Assembly: GCA_035640355.1 (NCBI GenBank) | Contig: DASQWI010000017.1 | Coordinates: forward strand, 124,001 to 188,000 | Length of the DNA stretch: 64,000 nucleotides | Source: Actinomycetota bacterium | GTDB taxonomy: Bacteria > Actinomycetota > UBA4738 > HRBIN12 | Direction of reading: 5' to 3' | Part shown: in pieces, positions 19,184 through 28,031 of the stretch | How the letters are laid out: each line of letters opens with the position of its first letter | Numbering within the stretch: position 1 is the stretch's first letter | Position numbers and translations under genes: made by a program | The notes under the pieces: generated by a model | The model's database searches: none | Told to the model about the DNA's origin: nothing | What the model saw: the letters and a program-made list of their open reading frames with translations, nothing else

Positions 19184-19221
19184 CACCGGAAACGGTGAAC
19201 CCCGGGACTTCGCCCGGGGCT
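19184..19221 (-). terminator. Candidate trp attenuator hairpins
   Basis: Between the leader peptide and trpE, on the minus strand, AGCCCCGGG (19221-19213) pairs with CCCGGGGTT (19206-19198) around a 6-nt loop, giving about 9 bp including one G-U. A second hairpin, CACCG-TTTC-CGGTG (19197-19184), follows directly, and the AGGAG of trpE comes after it. The first has only a short T-poor tail, so the switch could act on transcription or on translation. An antiterminator partner was not resolved by eye. Confidence 0.5.
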
Positions 19222-19260
19222 CTCGTGTGATGCGGATTCGTCGAGCGAGGATGCCGGACG

Positions 19261-19305
19261 CTAGACCCCCTTGGGCCAGGACCAGACCATCGCTCGAACG
19301 CTCAT
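19261..19305 (-). CDS. trpL: Trp operon leader peptide (MSVRAMVWSWPKGV)
   Basis: A 14-codon open frame starting ATG at 19305 and ending TAG at 19261, about 108 nt upstream of the trpE start on the same strand. It holds two Trp codons separated by one residue (W-S-W), followed shortly by Pro, the arrangement of ribosome-mediated attenuation peptides. Its -10 candidate GACCAT lies 9 nt upstream, so the message would start almost at the ATG. In actinobacteria trpE is often preceded by such a peptide. The frame is too short for statistical support; the call rests on Trp codons, position and hairpins. Confidence 0.65.
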   Translation of the reverse strand: MSVRAMVWSWPKGV

Positions 19306-19314
19306 GTGGTGCCG

Positions 19315-19344
19315 ATGGTCGCACCGCCGGGACGAACCCGTCAA
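19315..19344 (-). promoter_or_regulatory. trpL-trpE-trpG promoter
   Basis: On the minus strand TTGACG (19344-19339) is a near-consensus -35, followed after 18 nt by GACCAT (19320-19315), a weaker -10. Transcription would begin near 19308, just before the leader-peptide ATG. It is divergent from the gene starting at 19455. Confidence 0.5.
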
Positions 19345-19370
19345 CGGCGTTGCGTCGTTGCGCCGGTGCC

Positions 19371-19400
19371 TGGACGCGAAATCGAGTCGTCGGCTAGGGT
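19371..19400 (+). promoter_or_regulatory. Possible promoter for the secreted protein at 19455
   Basis: TGGACG (19371-19376) and TAGGGT (19395-19400) are separated by 18 nt. The start site would be near 19407, giving a leader of about 48 nt. The intergenic 302 nt to trpE are thus shared by two divergent promoters plus the trp leader. Confidence 0.35.
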
Positions 19401-19454
19401 CACCTGCCTGCCGGGGGAGCCGAGCACGAGCGCCACAGGGACATCGGGACGCAC

Positions 19455-21047
19455 ATGAGGACGAGGGCTCCCTTGCTCCTCGCCCTGTTCGTGGTTATCG
19501 GCGCAGTGGTCGCCGCGCCCGCCTCCGGAGGTGACCACCACCGTCGGGACCGCCGGGTCGCCGCCCGCGTCATCGGTCGGCCCGTCGATCACGTGGAACC
19601 CTCGCCGCTCCATCGATCGTCACTGAGCGATCCGCGAGCGCCTCGACTCGACGCGAAGCTCGCGAGCTTCGCCAGGCCAAGCGTCGAGCCGGCGCAGCAC
19701 CCCGCAGCGCCGGCCATCGCCACGGGGTTCGACGGGATCGGCGACATCGACGGCAGGACACCCGCGGACCCCACCGGCGCGCTCGGCGACACCTGGTTCT
19801 TCACCGCGATCAACGTGTCCTGGGCGCTGTTCGACCGGACGGGCGTACCGGTGCTCGGTCCGGAGTCGCTCGAGAGCATCGATCCCACGCTCGGCGACGG
19901 CATCCTGTTCGACCCGAAGGTGATCTACGACCAGTACAACGACACCTTCGTCTTGGTGTTCCTCGAGTTCGGCGTGTCTCCGCAACTGTCACGGATCATC
20001 GTGACGACGATCCCCGATGCCACCGCGGCAGACACAACGACGTGGTGCACCACGGTCCTCAAGGGTGATCAGCTGCGGGGAGACGGTGAGCAGTGGGCGG
20101 ACTACCCAGGTCTCGGGTACACGGTAGACCGCGTTACGGTAACCACCAACCAGTTCGGGTTCGGCCGCAAGGTCCGATTCCGCTACGCGCAGGTCCTCTC
20201 GTTCAACAAGGCGGAGCTGTACGACTGCACCGACGGGAACGTCGCAGTAGACGTGATCACCGGGCGTCGGACGCGCAACCCCGACGGCTCTCTGGCGTTC
20301 ACGCTGCAGCCGGCGCAGACCGTCGGCGCCCTGGGGACCGATCAGTACCTGTTGTCGTTCGAGCCGCGCGGCCGTCGTTCGTTCCACACGATCTGGCGCG
20401 TTCGGCCCACGCCGACCGGCGTGATCGTGACGAAGGACAGGATCCCCACGGGTCCCACGCGGCCGCCGTTCGCCGCGCTCCAGGCGGGCGCGCCGAACCC
20501 GTTCGATCCCGACTACTGGTGGGACGCCGGCGACTTCCGCCTGGTGAACGCGTTCTACGACGCCGACCGGAACCTGCTGTACGCAGCGCACGCGGTGCGG
20601 AAGAACTTCAAGCCGGACATCGGATTCGATGGATACATCGAGGCGGCCGCACGCTGGTACGAGATCGCCCCCGGCGTCGAGCTCGAGAGCGCGGCGATCG
20701 TGCGCAGAGGCGTGATCGGAGGACCGGACGTTGAGATCGGCTGGCCCGTCGTCGCGACCGACGTGCTCGGCAACCTGTTCGTGACCTACAACCGCGCGAG
20801 CTTCACGTTCGACGAGTTCCTCTCGGCGTGGATCGCGTCCATCCCCCCCGGCTCGACGGAACCATCGGAGCAGGTGCTCGTGGCGGGCGACGACCTGTAC
20901 AACGCACGCCTGGGGCCGGAGCGATGGGGCGACTTCAACGCGATCGGACGGGACCCGACGCAGGGCGCGGTGGTGTTCGCCATCAACCAGTACGCGACGG
21001 CGAACAACGTGTTCCAGCAGAGCGTCCACACCGTTTCAGGGGCCTGA
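19455..21047 (+). CDS. Large secreted protein, probable beta-propeller
   Basis: A 530-residue exported protein with a signal peptide (LLLALFVVIGAVVAAPASGG). The mature part is rich in aromatic and Asp-Gly motifs in repeating short strands (INVSWALFDRTG, FDPKVIYDQYNDTFVLVFLE, FDPDYWWDAGDFRLVNAF, NLFVTYNRASF), resembling sialidase-like or other propeller folds. No Asp-box series or catalytic residues could be assigned with confidence, so no enzyme name is given. It is read away from trpE and is followed by proS after 51 nt. Substrate binding or matrix function at the cell surface is only a guess. Confidence 0.6.
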   Translation: MRTRAPLLLALFVVIGAVVAAPASGGDHHRRDRRVAARVIGRPVDHVEPSPLHRSSLSDPRAPRLDAKLASFARPSVEPAQHPAAPAIATGFDGIGDIDGRTPADPTGALGDTWFFTAINVSWALFDRTGVPVLGPESLESIDPTLGDGILFDPKVIYDQYNDTFVLVFLEFGVSPQLSRIIVTTIPDATAADTTTWCTTVLKGDQLRGDGEQWADYPGLGYTVDRVTVTTNQFGFGRKVRFRYAQVLSFNKAELYDCTDGNVAVDVITGRRTRNPDGSLAFTLQPAQTVGALGTDQYLLSFEPRGRRSFHTIWRVRPTPTGVIVTKDRIPTGPTRPPFAALQAGAPNPFDPDYWWDAGDFRLVNAFYDADRNLLYAAHAVRKNFKPDIGFDGYIEAAARWYEIAPGVELESAAIVRRGVIGGPDVEIGWPVVATDVLGNLFVTYNRASFTFDEFLSAWIASIPPGSTEPSEQVLVAGDDLYNARLGPERWGDFNAIGRDPTQGAVVFAINQYATANNVFQQSVHTVSGA

Positions 21048-21083
21048 CCCCGCCCGAACGTGAGCGGGCTGCGGGCCGGACGC

Positions 21084-21089
21084 TATCCT
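21084..21089 (+). promoter_or_regulatory. -10 element (TATCCT) for proS
   Basis: TATCCT lies 9 nt before ATG 21099, without any Shine-Dalgarno; the transcript would carry a leader of only about 2-3 nt. The hexamer also decides the start, because an upstream in-frame ATG at 21060 would lie before the promoter. Confidence 0.45.
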
Positions 21090-21098
21090 TTCCGCCCC

Positions 21099-22808
21099 AT
21101 GAGGCTTTCGGCATTCTTCGCGCCTACCCTGCGCGAGGACCCCGCCGAGGCAGAGGTGCCCTCGCATCGCCTCTTGCTCCGCGCCGGGTTCGTCCGCCCC
21201 GTCGCCGCCGGCGTCTATACGACGCTGCCACTCGGACTCCGCTCGATGCGCAAGATCGAGCGCATCGTCCGAGAGGAGATGGAAGCCTCGGGTGCCATCG
21301 AGCTCCGTATGCCGATCCTGCTCCCCGCGGACCCGTGGAAGGCGACGGGGCGCTACGAGCTCTACGGCGAGACGCTGTTCCGGCTGACCGACCGGCACGA
21401 GCGCGACATGCTCCTCGGGCCCACACAGGAAGAGGTCGTCACGGAGATCGTCGCCGCCGAACTGCCGTCGTACCGAGATCTTCCGATCAACCTGTACCAG
21501 GTGGAATGGAAGTACCGCGACGAGTTCCGACCTCGGTTCGGCCTCCTCCGCGGCCGCGAGTTCCTCATGAAGGATGCGTACACGTTCGACCGCGACGAGG
21601 AAGGCATGCGGCGCTCCTACGACGCGATGCTGCGGGCATATCACCGCATCCTCGACCGATGTTCGCTGTCGTACGTCGTCGTCGAGGCCGAGCCGGGACA
21701 GATCGGCGGTGGCGTGAACCATGAGTTCATGGCCCGTGCCGACGTCGGCGAGGATCTCTTCGTCGAATGCGCGAACGGTGACTACCTGGCCGACCGCAAG
21801 GCGGCCACGCCGATGCCGCCGGAACCCGTGGACGTGGTCGACCCGCACCCGCTGGAACGAGTGCACACGCCGGACGCGGCGACGATCAACGCGGTGTCGG
21901 CGCTCCTCGGTCTTCCCGCCGAGCGGATGCTGAAGACCATGCTGTACGACGCCGGTGGACGAACCGTCGCGGTGCTGGTGCCCGGCGATCGCGAGGTCGA
22001 GGAGGCGAAGCTCGAGCGTGTGCTGTTCCCGGCGCCGGTCCGGCCGTTCGAGGAGAACGACTTCCGCGTGCGCGGGTTCGTCCGTGGCTATGTCGGCCCG
22101 CAGGGACTCGACGGCGAGGCAACGGTCCTGGCCGACCACTCCGTTCGCGGCGGCGCCGACTGGGTGACCGGGGCGAACGAGGCGGATCACCACGTCACAG
22201 GGGCGAACACGCCGCGCGACTTCCGGATCGACCGGTACGAGGATCTCGTCGCGCTCCGCGACGGCGACCGCTGTCCCGTCGACGGGGGCGAGCTCCACAT
22301 CGGACGGTCGATCGTCGTCGGTCACATCTACCAGCTCGGTACTCGATACTCGGGCCCGCTCGGAGCGACCTTCGTCGACGAGGACGGTACGAACCGTCTC
22401 TATCAGATGGGATCGCATGGGATCGGCATCTCGCGCATCCTCGCCGCGGCCGCCGAGCAGTTCCATGACGACGGGGGCCTGCGCCTGCCCAAGGCCCTCG
22501 CGCCGTTCGAGGTCGTGGTCATCAGCGCGAACGCCGACGACGACCGCGTCGCGGCCGAGACGGAGCGGATCTACGACGAGCTGTCGTCGCGCGGCGTCGA
22601 CGTCGTGGTGGACGACCGGGCCGAACGCGCCGGAGTGAAGTTCGCCGACGCCGACCTCGTCGGTTACCCCGTGCACATCGTCGTCGGGTCGCGCGGCGTC
22701 GCGGCGGGTACGGCAGACCTCAAGCTGCGGGCGAGCGGTGACCGGTCGCAGGCCTCGCTGACCGATGCTGCCGAAGCGGCGGTGACCCTGCTGTCGAGCG
22801 CACCCTAG
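21099..22808 (+). CDS. proS: Prolyl-tRNA synthetase
   Basis: A 569-residue class II synthetase of the bacterial type with an editing domain. Motif 1 covers about 20-60 (LLLRAGFVRPVAAGVYTTLP), motif 2 is NLYQVEWKYRDEFRPRFGLLRGREF, the YbaK-like INS editing insertion occupies about 235-380 (VADHSVRGGADWVTGANE), motif 3 is MGSHGIGISRILAA, and the anticodon-binding domain follows from about 460. It charges tRNA-Pro. It sits before the rimP-nusA operon, as in many actinobacteria. The start is ATG 21099, near the -10 hexamer. The stop codon TAG is reused inside the next gene's -10. Confidence 0.96.
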   Translation: MRLSAFFAPTLREDPAEAEVPSHRLLLRAGFVRPVAAGVYTTLPLGLRSMRKIERIVREEMEASGAIELRMPILLPADPWKATGRYELYGETLFRLTDRHERDMLLGPTQEEVVTEIVAAELPSYRDLPINLYQVEWKYRDEFRPRFGLLRGREFLMKDAYTFDRDEEGMRRSYDAMLRAYHRILDRCSLSYVVVEAEPGQIGGGVNHEFMARADVGEDLFVECANGDYLADRKAATPMPPEPVDVVDPHPLERVHTPDAATINAVSALLGLPAERMLKTMLYDAGGRTVAVLVPGDREVEEAKLERVLFPAPVRPFEENDFRVRGFVRGYVGPQGLDGEATVLADHSVRGGADWVTGANEADHHVTGANTPRDFRIDRYEDLVALRDGDRCPVDGGELHIGRSIVVGHIYQLGTRYSGPLGATFVDEDGTNRLYQMGSHGIGISRILAAAAEQFHDDGGLRLPKALAPFEVVVISANADDDRVAAETERIYDELSSRGVDVVVDDRAERAGVKFADADLVGYPVHIVVGSRGVAAGTADLKLRASGDRSQASLTDAAEAAVTLLSSAP

Positions 22809-22811
22809 GCT
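22806..22811 (+). promoter_or_regulatory. -10 element (TAGGCT) overlapping the proS stop
   Basis: TAGGCT begins with the proS stop codon TAG and ends 6 nt before GTG 22818. No Shine-Dalgarno is present, so the small downstream gene is likely expressed as a leaderless message. Confidence 0.5.
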
Positions 22812-22817
22812 CCCTTC

Positions 22818-23102
22818 GTGCCATCCGAGCGCGCGCCGAACCACCTCCGCGACTTCGTCAAGATGGGCGAGGAGGTCGAAGGCGTTATCCAGCACGTCGG
22901 ACGGGAGACCTGGGATCTCGTGCTGATCGACGTGAACGGACGATGGGTCCGTGACGAATTCCCCACCGAAGACGCCGCCGAGGCGGCGTGCCGAGAGCTC
23001 GGCGTGCGGATGCACCGAGGCTGGGACGACGCGAGGATCGTTCGCCGGATGAATGCCCGCGACCACTGGAACCGCCCCGGTGGGCAGCGCCGGGCGCTGT
23101 AA
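22818..23102 (+). CDS. Small conserved-looking protein of unknown function
   Basis: A 94-residue soluble protein between proS and rimP. It has one compact alpha/beta-looking stretch (EEVEGVIQHVGRETWDLVLIDVNGRWV, here described only in part) followed by a helical segment (TEDAAEAACRELGV) and a basic tail ending RPGGQRRAL. I do not recognise the family. Codon use has the same strong third-position GC bias as its neighbours, so it looks real and native. Its own leaderless promoter sits on the proS stop. Position beside the ribosome/transcription operon hints at RNA-related work, but nothing in the residues proves it. Confidence 0.6.
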   Translation: MPSERAPNHLRDFVKMGEEVEGVIQHVGRETWDLVLIDVNGRWVRDEFPTEDAAEAACRELGVRMHRGWDDARIVRRMNARDHWNRPGGQRRAL

Positions 23103-23157
23103 GTCACAGCCGACCGCGCGACGAACGCGTGGTGCCGCCTCACGAAACGCTGTCGGC

Positions 23158-23163
23158 TATACT
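23158..23163 (+). promoter_or_regulatory. -10 element (TATACT) of the rimP-nusA-infB operon
   Basis: TATACT is close to consensus and one of the strongest -10 hexamers in the window. Transcription would start near 23170, about 25 nt before the leader terminator. No convincing -35 is visible 17-18 nt upstream. Confidence 0.6.
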
Positions 23164-23194
23164 CGTTTTCAGTAAACGGAGCGGCTGTCACCCG

Positions 23195-23221
23195 AAGTGG
23201 GCTCGCGCCCACTTTCTTTTT
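23195..23221 (+). terminator. Intrinsic terminator in the rimP-nusA leader (attenuator)
   Basis: AAGTGGGC (23195-23202), loop TCGC, GCCCACTT (23207-23214), then TCTTTTT: a complete Rho-independent terminator placed between the TATACT promoter and the operon, with the GGAGGG ribosome-binding site starting at the next base. A terminator before its own operon implies premature termination as control. NusA stimulates such terminators, so feedback by NusA is a natural inference. Leaders with terminators before rimP or nusA are known in other bacteria. Confidence 0.8.
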
Positions 23222-23240
23222 GGAGGGTGCGCTCAAAAAG

Positions 23241-23777
23241 GTGGGCGAGCGGGAGCGCGCGAACGTCGTCCCCGCGGCGCGGGGGGTGCGCTCGGTGGGT
23301 GCGACAGATCGAGGAGCCGTCGAGGAGATGGTCCGGCCGGTGGTCGAAGCGGCCGGGCTCGAGCTCTGGGACGTGGAACTTCGTGGCCAGGAGGGCCGGC
23401 CGGTCCTGCGGGTCACTGTCGACCGCGAGGGCGGCGTCGATCTCGACGCCGTCGCCGAGGTGTCGGAACGACTGTCCCGACGCCTCGACCTCGAGGACTT
23501 CTCGGATCGGCCGTACCAACTGGAGGTCAGTTCGCCCGGCGTGGAGCGGGCGCTGCGCGAGCCGCGCCACTTCGAGCGGAGCATCGGGCGGACGCTGAAG
23601 GTGAAGACGGCGGTGCCCGTCGATGGGCAGCGGGTGCATGAGGGCGCGTTGGTCTCGGCCGACGCGGAGGCGATCGTGATCGCATCCGACGGCGGAGAGC
23701 TGCGCGTCCCGTACACGGACGTCGCGTCCGCGAAGACGAAGTTCGAGTGGGGCGCAGAGAAGAGGAACCGACGATGA
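23241..23777 (+). CDS. rimP: Ribosome maturation factor RimP
   Basis: A protein of up to 178 residues needed for 30S maturation. The family core is VRPVVEAAGLELWDVELRG, RPVLRVTVDREGGVDLDAVAEVSERLS and YQLEVSSPGVERALREPRHF, with the SH3-like C-terminal domain ending at about KFEWGAEKR. The start is uncertain: GTG 23241 is 13 nt from GGAGGG; GTG 23295 gives about 160 residues, has GGGGGG 8 nt upstream and fits the usual RimP N-terminus best; a TTG at 23220 lies in the terminator T-run and is unlikely. The stop overlaps nusA (ATGA). Confidence 0.9.
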   Translation: MGERERANVVPAARGVRSVGATDRGAVEEMVRPVVEAAGLELWDVELRGQEGRPVLRVTVDREGGVDLDAVAEVSERLSRRLDLEDFSDRPYQLEVSSPGVERALREPRHFERSIGRTLKVKTAVPVDGQRVHEGALVSADAEAIVIASDGGELRVPYTDVASAKTKFEWGAEKRNRR

Positions 23778-24946
23778 ATCAGGACATGATCGCGGCGCTG
23801 AAGGAGCTCGAGCGCGAGAAGGGCATCGCGTTCGAGACGATCCTTGCCGGTCTCGAGGAGGCCATGGCGTCGGCATACAAGTCGTGGTGGAAGCAGCAGC
23901 ACCCCGAGCTGGAGGAGGAGTCGTTCGGGGTGCGCGCGAGCATCGACCCCGAGTCGGGCGACCTCCGAGTCTGGCTCCAGCAGCTCGAGGTCACCGAGCA
24001 CGAGGACGAGGAGACCGGCGAGATCACGACCGACTCCAAGGTGCTGTCCGAGGAAGAGGTCGAGGTCACCGACGAGTTCAAGGGCCGCATTGGCGCGCAG
24101 ACGGCGAAGCAGGTGATCTTCCAGAAGCTCCGCGATGCCGAGCGCGAGATGACCTACGAGGAGTTCGCCGGCCGCGAGGGCGACATCGTCACCGGCATCG
24201 TGCAGCAGTCCGAGCGCCGGTACACGCTGCTCGACCTGGGCAAGGTGGAGGCTCTGCTGCCGCAGGCCGAACAGGTACCGTCGGAGCCGTACAGAAACGG
24301 CGAGCGTCTCAAGGCGTACATCACCGAGGTCCGCCGGGGCACCAAGGGTCCGCAGATCGTCGTCTCGCGCACGCATCCGGGACTGCTGAAGAAGCTGTTC
24401 GAGCTCGAGGTACCCGAGATCGAGGAGGGGATCGTCGAGATCAGGGCGGTAGCCCGCGAGCCGGGTCACCGCTCCAAGATCGCGGTGGCCTCCCGTGAGC
24501 CGGCGGTCGATCCGGTCGGCGCGAGCGTCGGGCCGAAGGGTTCGCGCGTTCGGAACGTCGTCACGGAGCTCCGCGGCGAGAAGATCGACGTCGTGCCGTG
24601 GGCGGCCGACCCGGCCACGTTGGTGGCGAACGCCCTCCAGCCGGCCAAGGTCAAGGAGGCGCGCGTCGACGACCAGACGCAAACGGCGCTCGTGATCGTC
24701 CCCGACTACCAGCTGTCGCTGGCGATCGGGAAGGAGGGGCAGAACGCGCGCCTCGCGGCGCGTCTCACGGGATGGCGGATCGACATCAAGAGCGAGACGC
24801 AGTTCGCGGACGAGCAGCGGGGATCGCGGAGGGCCGCGCCGGCGAGCCTCGACGGAGGTTCGCACAGGCAGACGGAGGCGCCGACCGCCGATGGGCCGGT
24901 CGCGGAGCAGCCCGCCGCCGAGGAGTCCAAAGCCGCAGAAGCGTGA
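23774..24946 (+). CDS. nusA: Transcription elongation/termination factor NusA
   Basis: A 390-residue RNA polymerase-binding factor. The N-terminal domain (about 1-125) is followed by S1 (GDIVTGIVQQSERRYTLLDLG), KH1 (GLLKKLFELEVPEIEEGIVE) and KH2 (ALVIVPDYQLSLAIGKEGQ), with the conserved SVGPKGSRVRNVVTELRGEKID between. It lacks the C-terminal acidic repeats of gamma-proteobacteria, like other actinobacterial NusA. A Glu/Ala-rich tail ends the protein. It modulates pausing, termination and rRNA antitermination. ATG 23774 overlaps the rimP stop, and the leader terminator may let NusA control its own operon. Confidence 0.96.
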   Translation: MNQDMIAALKELEREKGIAFETILAGLEEAMASAYKSWWKQQHPELEEESFGVRASIDPESGDLRVWLQQLEVTEHEDEETGEITTDSKVLSEEEVEVTDEFKGRIGAQTAKQVIFQKLRDAEREMTYEEFAGREGDIVTGIVQQSERRYTLLDLGKVEALLPQAEQVPSEPYRNGERLKAYITEVRRGTKGPQIVVSRTHPGLLKKLFELEVPEIEEGIVEIRAVAREPGHRSKIAVASREPAVDPVGASVGPKGSRVRNVVTELRGEKIDVVPWAADPATLVANALQPAKVKEARVDDQTQTALVIVPDYQLSLAIGKEGQNARLAARLTGWRIDIKSETQFADEQRGSRRAAPASLDGGSHRQTEAPTADGPVAEQPAAEESKAAEA

Positions 24947-25223
24947 CCGTGAAGGCGGCGCGCGAGCCCGAGCGCACGTGCGTCGGCTGTCGCGAGCGTT
25001 CGTCGAAGCGATCGTTGCTGAGGATTGCTGCGACGCCGTCGGGCGAGATCCTCGTCGACCCGAGCGGTAGGACGCCGGGGCGCGGGGCCTACGTGCATCG
25101 GGACCCGGCGTGCGTCGCCGCCGCGTTCGCCCGGGGTGGTGCGCTGTGGCGCGCGTTGCGAGCGCAAGCGAGCACGGACGCAGCCGCTAGGCTTAGGCAC
25201 GAGATGGAGCGGGAGCTGCAGGC

Positions 25224-25227
<4 letters not shown>
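24943..25227 (+). CDS. ylxR: YlxR (DUF448) RNA-binding family protein
   Basis: A 94-residue protein of the YlxR family, nearly always encoded between nusA and infB. The signature is REPERTCVGCRER near the N-terminus, then LLRIAATPSGEILVDPSGRTPGRGAYVHRDP described here by its key residues (the GRGAYV motif). Members bind nucleic acid or RNase P and affect translation; the exact role is unsettled. GTG 24943 overlaps the nusA stop (GTGA); GTG 24949 is an alternative. The stop overlaps the infB ATG by 4 nt. Confidence 0.9.
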
Positions 25228-27302
<2,075 letters not shown>

Positions 27303-27315
27303 CCCGGCGGAGTCC

Positions 27316-27366
27316 GGGGGGTCGGAAGCGAGAGAGGTGGGCGAGTTACCACCCCCGAAATGGAGG
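27316..27366 (+). repeat. Diverged candidate copy C of the palindromic repeat
   Basis: In the 68-nt infB-ylxP spacer, GGGGGG (27316-27321), AAGCGAG (27326-27332), GGCGAG (27340-27345), CCCCCG (27352-27357) and GGAGG (27362-27366) occur in the same order and similar spacing as in the trpE and pduO copies. It is non-coding here and its GGAGG is the ylxP ribosome-binding site. Identity is patchy, so this could be chance within a GC-rich spacer. Confidence 0.4.
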
Positions 27367-27370
27367 CGAC

Positions 27371-27664
27371 GTGCTCGTCGCGCTGCAACGGTTCGACCTC
27401 CGGATCCCCGGTTGCACGTCGCTCAAGGAGAAGCGTCACGTCGTGAAGACGCTCACGTCCGCCATCCGTCAGAAGTTCAATGTTTCGGTCGCCGAGGTCG
27501 ACCACCACGACTTGTGGCAGCGAACCGCTCTCGCCGTGGCCGTCGCATCGGGGGACGGCTATCACGCCAAACGCGTGCTCCACGAGGTCGAGAGGCTCGT
27601 CGAGCGGTGGGCCGAGGTGGAGATGATCGACGCTCAGCTCACGCTGCATGCGCCGGAGGACTGA
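27371..27664 (+). CDS. ylxP: YlxP/DUF503 family protein
   Basis: A 97-residue DUF503 protein. Family motifs include LRIPGCTSLKEKRHVVKTL, KFNVSVAEVDHHDLWQRTALAVAVAS and a C-terminal helix with a conserved RLVERWAEVEMID pattern. It occurs between infB and rbfA in most firmicutes and actinobacteria; a ribosome-associated role is presumed but unproven. The GTG start at 27371 is fixed by GGAGG 4 nt upstream; longer open frame upstream belongs to the infB end. The gene overlaps or nearly abuts rbfA. Confidence 0.9.
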   Translation: MLVALQRFDLRIPGCTSLKEKRHVVKTLTSAIRQKFNVSVAEVDHHDLWQRTALAVAVASGDGYHAKRVLHEVERLVERWAEVEMIDAQLTLHAPED

Positions 27665-27671
27665 GACGCCC

Positions 27672-28031
27672 ATGACCGGTGGAGCACGACCGAGCCGCGT
27701 GTCCGAGGAGTTCCGCGAGATCTTGGCCGAAGAGATCCCCCGGCTGAAGGACCCACGGATCGGCTTCGTCACCGTGGTCGGCGTGAGGGTGACGCCCGAT
27801 CTTCGGCGAGCCCGTGTGTTCTACACGACGATGGGGGACGAACGCGCTCGGCGTGCGACCGCCGCTGCGCTGCGCTCGGCGCGCGGGCACCTTCGGAAGG
27901 TGGTCGGCGATCAGGTGCGCATGAAGGTGCTCCCGGACCTCGAGTTCGAGGAGGACGAGTCGGTCGAGACCGCGGACCGCATCGAGCAGTTGCTCCAGCA
28001 GGTTCGGCCGCCGGACGAGGGGTCGGGATGA
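27672..28031 (+). CDS. rbfA: Ribosome-binding factor A
   Basis: A 119-residue KH-type 30S assembly factor. Signatures are VSEEFREILAEEIPRLKDPRIGFVTVVGVRV and the C-terminal RMKVLPDLEFEEDESVE, given here by position and key residues (the PRIGFVTVV strand and FEEDES turn). It binds 16S rRNA near helix 1 and is needed at low temperature. ATG 27672 is chosen because GGAGGA lies 11 nt upstream and the family begins near this point; ATG 27648 would overlap ylxP by 17 nt. The stop overlaps nrnA (ATGA). Confidence 0.93.
   Translation: MTGGARPSRVSEEFREILAEEIPRLKDPRIGFVTVVGVRVTPDLRRARVFYTTMGDERARRATAAALRSARGHLRKVVGDQVRMKVLPDLEFEEDESVETADRIEQLLQQVRPPDEGSG

Noticed and set aside
17321-19230. Long plus-strand open frames opposite trpE and trpG
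   Set aside because: They are antisense reflections of GC-rich codon bias; the minus-strand frames match TrpE and TrpG throughout.
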